A stretch of 64,000 bases of DNA from the NCBI GenBank assembly GCA_947172415.1, contig OX359196.1, forward strand, positions 2,234,501 to 2,298,500, written 5' to 3'. Shown here one piece after another: positions 12,818 to 23,763 of the stretch; position 1 is the first letter of the stretch, and each line of letters begins with the position of its first letter. This DNA comes from Chondrosia reniformis (taxonomy: Eukaryota > Porifera > Demospongiae > Chondrillida > Chondrillidae). Below the pieces are notes generated by a model, which was not told where the DNA came from, made no database searches, and was given only the letters and a program-made list of their open reading frames with translations. The position numbers and the translations under genes were made by a program.

Positions 12818-13329
12818 CTTGAGACAAAGCGCAGCTGCTTTTATACGTAAGAAATCGCGCGTCCTATGATACGCTACGCGGTTAGAATTCATTCTTTTGC
12901 GCGTGACGGCATCTCGCTCATTGTACAAGTCGTGGGGCTGCCGCGCGCCGCACTCGAAATAATTGCCCGTTTGTCGGTCGTTCTGAACCTAACTAACCTC
13001 AAAATAATAAAGCGTGGCAGAAAAAAGCAAACCGTTAATTGCCATTTGCACTTATGTCTCAAGTTATGTTCATATATATAGTCATGAAATTAAAATAAGC
13101 GTCAGCATAGCGTAACGTCTAAGAAGTAGCACTTATAAACTAGGTGGTAGGTATAGAACGAGGAAGAGGAGGCAGAACAAGGCAATTATGCATTGGGGTG
13201 GTGGAATGTAAAGGTGATTCTGAAGATGGTGAAAGGAACTCGAAGAAGCTAGGATCTGTACAAGAGAGCCCAAGGTGAAAAGACAGAGAGCAATATAAAA
13301 TGACGAACAAAGAAGTAATTAAAGGAGGA
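12818..13329. other. Upstream region of the coiled-coil gene
   Basis: Locally GC-richer (12840-12960 with several CG pairs, e.g. TCGCGCG, CGCGCCGC), as expected for a promoter. No TATA box identified and no divergent gene found on the plus strand. Confidence 0.4.
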
Positions 13330-13800
13330 GGTGCAAGAAGCAAAAAGGAGGAGCTGGTTAGATGTGGGAAGGAGTTGCAGGAAGATTTCCTAGGGAATAA
13401 CAGAAAATTCTGGAAAAAGTAAAAGGGAAGGATGGAGCACATAAAGTGGGTTTTAGGAATTGAGAGCGAGGGTGAGACCCTGTTGACGGAATAAAAAGTC
13501 AGGATCAGCTAGGTGGAAGGACTACTTCAGACGACTGTTGGAAGGCAAAGTGATCATGAGGTGAAGGGGGCTAGTAGTGGGAGGTGTGACTGTGACAGAT
13601 GAGAGGAGATTAGGAGGGACATATGGAAGTTAGAGTGGTAAATCGAGTAGTGTGTTTGACATCCAGGGTATTGAAGGCTGATGGAGAGGTCATATAGTGA
13701 AGTGGTCTGTTACAGGAGATCTGTAGTATGGTTTTGAAGACAGGTGTTTCCAGAACTGGTCCATGGAGTGTACCCCATTGTAGTAACCTACCAGCTGGGA
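13330..13800 (+). mobile_element. RTE-type LINE fragment, reverse transcriptase N-terminal part
   Basis: In broken plus-strand frames one reads ELQEDFLGNNRKFWKK, then RWKDYFRRLLEG, then SRVLKADGEVI and GLLQEICSMVLKTG. These are the segments preceding and opening the RT domain of RTE-clade LINEs, interrupted by stops and shifts. 5'- and 3'-truncated; dead. Confidence 0.65.
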
Positions 13801-14932
13801 ATCACATCTTGCTAAGCAGGTAAAGTATAAATTGAATATATATTAATGTCATATGAAGAGTACCATCCCAAGTTGTTCCTTTCAACTGTAAATGTGTGAT
13901 TGCTCTCATGATTGCAGTATTTGTGTTTATTGGTCATGTATTATATATATACGTAAATTAACTTATATAATACTTCTTAATGTGGAATTCTATCGTCACC
14001 ACTCTCAATTGCAAAGCCTACATCCACATTTGTTATATATGAACAAATATACTGAATTTATATAGCACATGCAGATAAGAATTAAGTTGTGAGATGTTCA
14101 AACCTTACAAATTATATATCAATAACATATATTATAATATATACACATATATAATTCCCATGCAGAAACAGCTGTCTGACCCAGTGGAGAAGAAGATGAA
14201 AGAAGGGAAAAGAAGGAAGATAAGACTCTTGTATCTTTATCCAAAGCTCACTTCTGGTTTAGTTCCCCTATAGACTCTTTTACAGAATAGGCATAGCATT
14301 AGGAAAAAATTTCATATATGCTTACTGTAAATACTCACATTACCATCACTCATCATGTACTTACTTGTAGTTTACCTATACACCATGCATTAACATATAG
14401 CATGCACTCACTCTATATAGCTATACTTCCAGATCTCCCAATACAGTCACATGACCCACTATCACTTATCTGCTGCATGTCTATATAGTTGCTTTTCCTC
14501 ACATTAAGTGAATTAGTGAAATTACATGAATACAGAGTTAAAAGATAACAGTCAATCTCTGTAATTTTGAGTTTTTATAGTTGCACTCAAATAATTTTTG
14601 AGATGACTCTGTATTATACATTCATATACATAATAATTACAAAGTTAATTTGGATATTAAATTAAAATCCTATTATATTGTATATTTATAGAATTATGTA
14701 AGCATGCATTTATATATGCATGAATTAGTATTAGTCAAAATTAGCAATCAGCATTGCATTAAATTAAATTAACAATGAAATGATGAAATATTTGTTACAG
14801 ATATACATATGTATATTCTAATTGAATTATTTTTTATACTAGTATTTGTTAGTTCTTACCTAGAATTTAACAGTTTATAATCTATAATGAATGACATTTG
14901 CTAGCTATATAGTTCATGTTAAAACTAAATTA
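13801..14932. other. AT-rich interval
   Basis: No gene or repeat recognised. Many short TATATA tracts. Confidence 0.4.
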
Positions 14933-15787
14933 TTATTCTGCCTCTGGAACTGGACCAGTTGTGGCAATTCCTATTGTTTGAATCTCCAAATCTTTACAGC
15001 TGCATGTTGTCTCATCCCAAAATTGAGTAAAGGGACATTTGTAGACTATTTTGCATTTGCACTTACAATACTGTTCATTCCAGTAGTGTTTGGGACTGCA
15101 AGAGAGCACATAAGGACACTTGCACACACAGTCATTACGGCTAAACACTTTTCCTCTTGGGCAGCTTAGTGGTACCTCACAGCAGAAACAATAACCTTTA
15201 GCATAGGGGGATGCTGGTATAGCAATCTCCTTGGGTGCTTCTGAATATTTGGGTACTGCTTCTCTCCACTGACAGTACGTATCCCTCACTTTTACTTCGC
15301 TAACATGGTTTGGACAACTGTCCTTGCAGGTACAATTGTTGTAATCCAAATCATGACATTGCTTACATCTACACTCCAAATGATCATCATATCTGATGGT
15401 TTTGAAACCCAGGATCTCAATGTGTGGATAGAGTCTGATAGCAAACACATATCTAGTCTGGGCCCTCACTCTGGCGGGAACACATTCTAGTTCTTTGCAT
15501 CTAAGACCATTGCATGTGCTTGTTATAAGCCAGCTGTTGCTGGTGGGATCCCAGTAGTAGATACCACTGTCTTGTTTGAGTAGCCTATATGGTCCATTTT
15601 GGCAGGTAGTTGGTATGGCAGGAATGTAAAAGGATCTTCCATCGAAGGCTACCACAGGTTGTCTGCCTCCATTAACAGCAGTTTGAAGTGCTTCTATGTC
15701 TGAGTCACTGGGACCATCTGCTGGAGGCTGCTGAGAAGCAGCTCCTAGTATGACAGATGAGAGCAGGATTATATTCTTCAATTCCAT
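14933..15787 (-). CDS. Secreted cystine-knot (PDGF/VEGF-like) protein with BR3P-type Cys repeats
   Basis: One exon, 284 aa. I start at the ATG at 15785-15787: it gives a signal peptide (MELKNIILLSSVILGAAS) and lies about 45 bp below a TATAAAAAG box, whereas an in-frame Met further up (15844) is above that box. Residues 92-144 carry C-x4-C-x4-C-V-P, then a roughly 35-residue spacer, then H-L-E-C-R-C-K-Q-C, resembling the second half of the VEGF homology domain (LECVP ... CECR). The Gly-Gly-Cys-Cys segment of vertebrate VEGF is absent. The C-terminus has three repeats (209-224, 230-245, 251-264) with spacing C-x10-C-x-C(-x-C), the Balbiani-ring-3 motif known from VEGF-C/D tails. Likely an extracellular ligand or matrix protein. 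Identity as a true PDGF/VEGF member is uncertain. Confidence 0.65.
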   Translation of the reverse strand: MELKNIILLSSVILGAASQQPPADGPSDSDIEALQTAVNGGRQPVVAFDGRSFYIPAIPTTCQNGPYRLLKQDSGIYYWDPTSNSWLITSTCNGLRCKELECVPARVRAQTRYVFAIRLYPHIEILGFKTIRYDDHLECRCKQCHDLDYNNCTCKDSCPNHVSEVKVRDTYCQWREAVPKYSEAPKEIAIPASPYAKGYCFCCEVPLSCPRGKVFSRNDCVCKCPYVLSCSPKHYWNEQYCKCKCKIVYKCPFTQFWDETTCSCKDLEIQTIGIATTGPVPEAE

Positions 15788-15830
15788 TTGTTTATGATTG
15801 TCCACGTATGTCCTTTGCAAAATGCATCTC

Positions 15831-15840
15831 CTTTTTATAG
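15831..15840 (-). promoter_or_regulatory. TATA box of the cystine-knot gene
   Basis: CTATAAAAAG on the minus strand, 44-53 bases above the chosen ATG. It places transcription start near 15800-15810 and a very short 5' UTR. Confidence 0.6.
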
Positions 15841-18800
15841 ACACCAGCAGTCAGGAACTGTGCTAATATTAAGCGGGCAGTGTTTTACAACTAGACTTGC
15901 TATAAAACAATTAGTTGACATCACTTCCTTTAATATAAGCCATATATATGTATGTAGGGAAATTTTTTAAACTTATGTGACTGATATTGATGCTTCCTTG
16001 AATAGCAACACTAGTTCACTCAATCTTCATTAGCTACAATGATATCATGAGTGTAACTTACAGAAGACATTTAAAAAGTTTGAAATTTTTTGATGTGTTA
16101 CATACATGAGTCCAGTGTATGCATGGGCAGATATGCACAACTTAATTTATAATATATGAATGCAAACCTGTTTACATATATACGTATATATATACATAAT
16201 TGCACACATTCAATATATACAATGCAAGGCATATACAGTGTATAGTCTAAGATATATAATGTACTGTAAGCGTTTAGGAGGGTCATGTGACCCAAAAGTA
16301 GATTTTATTAAATTTCAGAGAATTAAATTTTAGAGAGGTTTAAAATCCCCATGTCTCAGATGAAGGTCAAGCTTCAAGTGTAAAGGGTTATATATAAAAC
16401 GTAATATACATATACGTACGTATATACAGTGCAAGTTACACTATAATAATATATACAAATAAATAAAAAAACATTTACAAAAGTGATGTTATAGAAGTAG
16501 GAATGGCAGTGTTCACTAATACATATGGCCAAAGTATCGAAACAAAACAGTGATTTTATGATAAGGCTAATCATACAGAAGTGGAATCGAACTTTAAGTA
16601 ACTTAACCTTACACTTCTGTGTTTAGGCACACCAAGCTGAAGTAGGAATGGTGTGATTGTATGTTTTTTATTAACTTGTATTCCCCCTTTTTCTTCTTAA
16701 TATTACTTGTTTTAAATTGTTTTGAAAGTTTTCTTGGCGAAAATCTCGAAATAACGTCTTAGACAAGAGAAATATGCCGAAAACCTTGCCATATAATCAG
16801 CTTTTTGCATGACTCAGTGCTATATATAATCAGGAATTTCAAAAAACTTTGGCCATGCACTAAAGTTTTCTTTTTGGTGATTATTTTGTTGCAACCAAAT
16901 TTGTGTACAATTATAAAGGTAATTATACTACAATTAAATAAGCATAATATACTATAGCTACATATAAGGGCAATTAAATATATATACTACAATGTTAATA
17001 TCCTTAATTCAACTATATAGATAATCACTGCAATCAAAAAATTACGTATTTTATGCCAAACCAGCCAAGTGACCAAAGTCACACCAGGTTCTATAAAAAA
17101 AAAGAGTAACTGTCATCACTTTGGGTGATATAATTATACTTCCCATACTTTATCAGTGTATACATAATATCATTGTTGTAAGTCACACTTCAATACATAA
17201 TCTACATACGTACAACCATCAAGGTTTTAAAGTACAAATCTATATAATATTCATGCATTCCTTCAAATTCTGAACACACAAAAAGTGATGTGATTACATC
17301 ATCATATAATTGAAATTGGTTGATGCACCTAAAAGTTAGTTACATGTCTGTATGCCAGTACCCTGATTCAATACCTCATCCAGATCTGCCATCCTTATAT
17401 TTTTTTATTTTAAACTTGTGTTTCCATTCTTTCTTCTTATATATAAAATTTGCTTTCAAAGTATTATTGCATGGAATAAGAACAGAAAAGAGTTCTTTTA
17501 TAACCTTCAGAACTAACTAATGTGCCTATATAAGTTCACATACTTGTGCTATTTCATTTGAGAATGAATTTAATAATGGATCCTATTGTTGTCAATATAA
17601 CCACTTTGCAAATGTTGTATATAGAGCATAAATGCATGTTCTGATGCATAGAAAAGTATATATACATAAGTGATAGTGACTGCAAAAATTGAATGAAATA
17701 AAATTGTAATCACTATGATTCATATACATTGAATAGGGCAATTTTGGGCCATATATACCTTCATTTATAGAGAGTACGTATATACAACCATACTAAAAGC
17801 GGTATATAATTAGCCCAAAAATTTAATATGGAGTTAATGTATAATTAAACATTTACAGTTACTACAATCATGTTCGGATGTTTCAATCAGCTATGCATGT
17901 GAATAAAATATATATAAATGAGTGATGTCACTTAGCTTATAAACCAAGTACAGTACCTATATACGTATAACAGTGACAGACACCACCTCTTTATTGTGGA
18001 AGGCCTAGGCTTAACTTACCAAATACACTATCAGTTCCTTATAGTTATTTGTAAACTAAAGCCAGGTATATGGCACTCTGAGTACTGATAGTGTCCTATA
18101 AGGCTTTTAAATCTGGCTAACAAGGAATTTCAACTGGAACTATCACCAACTGGCCCTCAATTTGTCTCAGAGATTGAAGTTATGGTCTCATGTGGGGAGT
18201 GTATGCCAAGGAGGTGAATGGCAGATGGCCCTGGGTAAGAAAAAAAAATTATATATAATATATATTGTTTATATATGCTGCATGCCCTGAGTATATAATG
18301 TATGTATGTATAAACATTGGCATTGATAATCCTAAGTCTTAATGCAATAGAAACCACTAAATGCCCTTGTGTGTAAGTTACAAAATTGCCTATATTTAAA
18401 CCAACTAAATGTAAATGGAACCTTGAGGTCTTAATTGCATTGGCTTCCTCTAAAATCTGATGTTATTGTTAACATGAGATTCTGTAAATATATTGACTGG
18501 CTCTTTTGGTTTTAATATATATATAGTAGAAATCCAGGAAGTCAATAGGTGTGAAAAATTAATTGACAAGCTATACATAATAACCATATAAGGACTTCAG
18601 TCCCCCAGCCAAAATTAGACTCAAATTACTTGGCCTGTTTGGCATAATACATATGCATTCCGTGAATATATTGCTAATTATATATTTTTCAATTTGTTTA
18701 TCAAAACTATATATACAATTGCTGCAACACTCCTAATAGTATTCAAATAATATATAAGCTTTAATTTATCTTCTCTCTTGCACCTTCAGATGACATTCTG

Positions 18801-19272
18801 TGCTTCATTTATCATGTGTGTTTGATCATTTGCTCAAACAGCAGACACTGAAACTAAATTATCACACTGTAGACCCTAGCTTCCCAAAAAAATCATTTGA
18901 TCAAGCAACCTATTAAATTGGCAACCAGTGATGGCCTCCAAGTCATCCAAGATGGAAAACATCATCAAAGAACCATATTTGTTATGCCCTCATTAGTGTA
19001 CAATGATGCATGGTGAGTTTGGATGTCATTGACTACCTTCACTTATTAATCCACCACAAGTGAAACACTTGTAGTTTCATGAAGGTGGAGGCTCCAGTCT
19101 TAGCAACACTGAGCTATGAGGTATTTAAATACTGGGAAAACAATAGAGTGCTCTAGCTAAAACAAAAAAACTGATTAGAGTACATATAAAATGTATGTAT
19201 AAACAAAGAAATATTAAAAGGCAATGGGGGTATATACGTACATAGTGTTTATTATATACAAGGAATTGTAAA
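15841..19272. other. AT-rich intergenic region
   Basis: Holds the repeat copy at 16461-16655. Otherwise only short open frames without motifs and many TATATA runs. No gene supported. Confidence 0.4.
16461..16655. repeat. Dispersed MITE-like repeat, copy 2
   Basis: Shares with 2165-2372 the blocks ACATTTACAAAA, GTAGGAATGGCAGTGTTCAC, AGTATCGAAACAA and AAGTAACTTAACC, and the end GAAGTAGGAATGGTG. The terminal hairpin arms are eroded. Confidence 0.75.
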
Positions 19273-19479
19273 TTAGTTAAACAGGTGACTAATATGCCAT
19301 ACACATCTGACAAAATGCTCTAGTTCTTGCAAAACAGACTCTAGTGTGGGTAGCTTTGGCTTCATATGAAATCCCTTTGGATGTTGGCAACTGCTCCATT
19401 CAAACACTTCCGAAGTACTAGCTCTGGCTTGAGTTTGGTTCAATTGAGCAAAATCTATGAGCCACTGTGGATTATCCAC
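19264..19479 (-). CDS. Possible orphan terminal exon, 68 aa, unknown
   Basis: After an acceptor (CTTAAATAG) an open frame VDNPQWLIDFAQLNQTQ... runs to a stop near 19273. Its composition is protein-like (Trp, Leu/Glu helix LESVLQELEHF), but no upstream partner exon was found and no family is recognised. It may be a remnant. Confidence 0.25.
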
Positions 19480-20599
19480 CTATTTAAGAAATAAAAACAG
19501 AAATACACAATAGCATAATCACAATTTGATACAGAAAATCCACGCAAATACTCATAATTACGTATACACATAATTATATACACATGATATATAAATGCAA
19601 TAAATAAGATGGCGGATCAGAATCACTGTAATCTTACCTAAATCTCTTTCAAACAACTAAACCAATATAGTAGTCAACCAAAGGAAATAAGATCTACTCT
19701 AGATCTGTGTTTGCTACCTATCTCCCATAGGATTTAGTTGTGGGGATTTATTAGGTGAATTCTTTGATACCTTGTGAAGCCAAGTAGTGAAATACTATCC
19801 ATTAGGGGACCTTAGGCTATCTATTCATTAGATGACAAGAAATTGTCTGCCCCAGATGAATTCGGTGCAATACCATAAAGTGACTGAGTGACTACGATGC
19901 TAAAATCAGATGGGATCTGCATGGCCATTTTCAAAGCAGTGTTAAATAATTTATGTGGGATTATGCAAGTAAATATGAGGATGCAATCCAACCTTGTAAA
20001 AAAGGAACCCACAAAAATAATCTTACAACATACTTCAGCTGTAAGAATATATTAAGTGAACTTATTACTTATGTAGCTGATTTTCAAGGATACTGAAGAG
20101 AGTAAAATCTGGTCTTGGCACATTATTTTCTTATACGTATTTTTAACATTTTTTTCTTATATTGTTGTAAGGTACTAATACCTGCCTTGTAGATTTTAAT
20201 AACACCTTTGACTATTTCTAGAAGCTATTACAGACAATACTCATACTACTACCATAAAGAAGACGAACATATGCACTTCAATTAAGCATTGGCTTAATAA
20301 TTAGTATATTTCTAAAGCTATAAACCAAACATTTTCCTGTGCATAAAATTCAGTAATAAAACAATCAATGTAAGCCAAAACCTATGCCATTTAAACCCAA
20401 TATATACCGTCACAAGCCTTTAGCCATGCTAATGCAGAAGTTTAGTTCCAGAATGACAAGAGATGTGAAGAAATGCCTTGAAAGAAAAATTGACATAGAA
20501 TGCTCAGATAGAAGACCTACTTAATGAAGTGAAGGTACTATAGCAGCAGGCAGAGGATGCTTCCTGCAAGAAGGATGATGATGTAGTACGTCGTTTCAC

Positions 20600-22850
20600 C
20601 TACTTGATATTTCAAGGAAGGTTGAGTGATGCCCTGAGGTTACTTTCGTCCAAACTGTCAGGAGGTTCCCTTTCTTTGGACCTTGTCCTTCCCGATCTGG
20701 ATAACAAGACATACTTTGAAGAATTATGCAGTAAACTTCCAAAGGAAAGTGATATCATCCATCTGCCATTGCTCCCGAGAGTGAAGGGACTATCCCTTTC
20801 CACGATGCATTGGATAAGTCTGTAATCAAGGACATCACATTCCATATGAAGGGTTCAGCTGGTCTTTCTGGGATAGATGCTGAGGATTGGAGACAGATGT
20901 GTTGCTCCTTTAAGGAAGCATCATTCCACCTGTGCAACACCCTTGCAGATACAGCCAGACGCATTGCCACATGTTATATTGATCCTTTGGGCCTAGAAGT
21001 GTTGAACGCAGGCAGACTCATTGCCTTGGACAAGATGCCTGGAATTTGTTCCTTTGGAGTGTGAGAGGTTGCAAAGAGATTCCTATATAGGAAGATCTAT
21101 TGTGAGGATTGTCAAGGAAGACATCCAACGGGTTGTTGGCCCATTGCAGATGTGTGTAGGGAACGAGAATGGAGTCGAGGTAGCAAGCTTGGTCATGCAA
21201 GCTGTATTGAAGAGGATCACACAGAAGCTGTTTTACTTGTTCATGCTGACAATGCATTCAACTCTGAGAACCGGAAAGTGACCTTCTAAACATTCTTCAT
21301 AGCTGTCCATCGATTGCGCCAGTCTTGATCAACACTTATATATCGGAGTCAGCCAAAGCTTTTCATTCAGGGTAAGACTCTGATTTCAGAGGAGGTACCA
21401 CACAGGGGGATCCACTCACCATGGTGATGTATGCCCTGGCTATCGACCCCCTAATGAAGAAATATGCCCATGACACAATCCAGGTTTGGTGCGCAGACAA
21501 CGCTTCTGCTGACGGGACCGCTTCTGAACTGTTTTCATGGTGGGAGAAGCTTGTTGAGCATGGTCCTCAATTCGGCTACTGTCCAAAGGCATGCAAATCA
21601 TCTGTTGTAGTCAAGGAAGGTTTTGAGGGAAAAGCTCCTGAAGTGTTTGAAGGCACAGGATTCCGTGTCACCCAAGAGGGAAGCATGCATCTGGGAATCC
21701 CTTTTGGGATCTGCAAACTTTCAAAACAGTTGCATTGATGAGAAGGTACAGGAATGGTGAGGACAAGTGAAAAAGTTGGCAATGTTTGCAGGATCCCAAC
21801 CTCATGTTGCTTATTCAGCCTTTTCTCAAGGGATACTATCAAGGTGGATGTACTTTACCTGGGGAACAATTGCAGTCACAATTAGGCAGACACTCATTCC
21901 TGCTATTACTGGCAGACGCACTATTTGCACTTTCTGTCCGAGACGGTGGTATGGGAATACCCATTCCACTCCAGACATCCTCTCAAACGATATGCAATCC
22001 TTTGGTTGAAGCATGTGGTGAGGCAACAGAAGGTAACCTCATGCAAGAGCATGCAAAGAACACACAGCATTTGGTTGAGAAGAATTCCATTACAACAATT
22101 GTACAGTGAAATGCCTCCCACACAAGCTCCAACAACAGATATCCATCATCAGCCAGGACAGTGCCTCCTCCTGGCTGTCTGCCATTCTGTTAAAGGCCTA
22201 TGATTTTGTCCTACACAAACAAGCTTTCCTTGATGCAGTTGCCCTGAAGTATGTCACGAATGGCGTACCAACCAGGTGCAAATGTGGGAAACCATTCAGT
22301 GTAGACTATGCTCTGAATTGTCTCAAAGTAGGATTCACCACCTAAAGACATAATGAGGTTCGAGACCTTATTGCATCCCTTCACAGTGAGGTGTGTCATG
22401 ATGTGCGTGTTGAGCCCCACTTTCAACATCTAATAGGTGAAACACTAATTAAGGTACTGGACTACAAAGAGAGATGATGACGCAAGATCTGACTGCGGAT
22501 TTTGGGGCTCACACTTCGAGAAGGTTTTCATGGCTGTGCAAATCTTCAATCCCAATGCTGCATCTTATCAGAACCTTCAACCTGAGATCTTCTTTAAGAG
22601 GTATGAGCAAGAGAAGCGTCGCCAGTATATATGACCAACAGGTTAAACAGTTGGAGCATGCATCTTTCTTTCCTCTCATATTCTCAACCTCTGGCGGGAT
22701 GGGCAGGTCAACTATGATCGTCTAGAAGAGACTTGCTCACCTGCTTTCAGTGAAGAGAGACGAATCGTACAACCACGTCATTGGCTGGCTAAGCTGCCGC
22801 CTTGCCTTTGCTCTGCTCTGATTAGCAATCACGTACCTCCGTGGATCTAG
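20600..22850 (+). mobile_element. Dead retroelement with reverse transcriptase (copy A)
   Basis: A 2.2-kb plus-strand series of broken frames reads as a reverse transcriptase of the kind found in many sponge and cnidarian genomes: an N-terminal part (20810-21064), the segment with DIQRVVGPLQMCVG (about 21119-21160), DNAFNSENR, a GDPL-like stretch near 21405 and WCADNASADG near 21487. It ends with the KHEQEK-like C-terminal region (22600-22830). The catalytic YADD is changed to CADN, and frames shift at least at about 21060, 21280, 21740 and 22010. It is non-functional. A (TTA)n/(AT) tract follows at 23068-23127. Same family as 43075-45345, but clearly diverged. Confidence 0.8.
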
Positions 22851-23067
22851 GTCACTCAACACCTACAATGATTTCCCCAAATTCAACTCTCAATGCGTGG
22901 TGGAGGGATGTGTACCTCCTAAGTGAACTAACATATACGTTCCTGATCTTCATTAGTATTATTGAATTACCATTACTATTATTTGGCCATTGTAAATTTA
23001 AATTTTATGTTAATGTTGTAGTTTGTTTTCAGGTGTTAGTATATCATCATTTTACTAATTTATTATA

Positions 23068-23127
23068 CTTGTATTATTATTATTATTTTCACTCTAATAT
23101 TAATAATAATTATTATTATTACAACAA
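23068..23127. repeat. TTA/TAA microsatellite
   Basis: Imperfect TTA/TAA repeats after the end of retroelement copy A; possibly its 3' tail. Confidence 0.6.
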
Positions 23128-23275
23128 GTACTTAGAGTTTAAAAAACTCATGGGGCACCAGGTGCACTCATGCAAACTTGAACTACTTGCTACTTCTTAG
23201 ATGTCCGTGGTTAACCGATTCCAGTCGTTGCTTAATTGCCGTCAATTTAAAGGCCATATCTCGTAGAAAAATGCT

Positions 23276-23506
23276 ATTGCACAAGCTTTATGTTACATAG
23301 TATTAGTAAAGGTGGTTTCTAAATCCATTTTGTTGGTTCAACGTTCGACACTAAGGAAGAGAAAGCCAATTTTTAAGTCAAAAAACGAAAGCCAGTTGAG
23401 CATCCGTTATTTTGGTGAGAGATATATAAGGTTACGAACAGGAAGCCATATGTTAACATTATTCTGGAAACAACATAGGGGCACCTATGGCACCCTAAAA
23501 ATATTA
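23276..23506. repeat. Dispersed 230-bp repeat, copy 1
   Basis: Matches 63681-63902 over nearly its full length (blocks AGTATTAGTAAAGGTGGTTT, GAAAGCCAG, AACAGGAAGCCATA, GGGCACCTATGGC). No coding capacity recognised. Confidence 0.8.
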
Positions 23507-23724
23507 TTATCATTATACCTATATAATTTAAAGTAATTCCAGTCTTAGTGATACTAAGTGAAAACACACAAAACTGTATCACTATAAAAGCAATATCATT
23601 CATGATACATGGGTTCCCTTGTACGTCTCTGAACTTTGTCATTTTAATGATGCTATTTATGAATGACTTAATGCTCAAATAGATAGAAGAATTCAATAGA
23701 TGATCAAAGTTTAGGTAAATGACT

Positions 23725-23730
23725 TTTATT
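23725..23730 (-). terminator. Poly(A) signal of the kinase-KH gene
   Basis: AATAAA on the minus strand, 34 bases beyond the stop at 23764-23766; supports this as the gene's last exon. Confidence 0.6.
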
Positions 23731-23763
23731 AAATATTCTTCAAATAATGACATAAACACAGAT

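Noticed and set aside
12866-13081. 71-aa frame in the CG-rich upstream region of the coiled-coil gene
   Set aside because: Likely a chance frame in a promoter region; no motif.
14891-15169. Plus-strand 92-aa frame
   Set aside because: Shadow of the minus-strand cystine-knot gene; a similar shadow (8559-8750) lies on its pseudogene.
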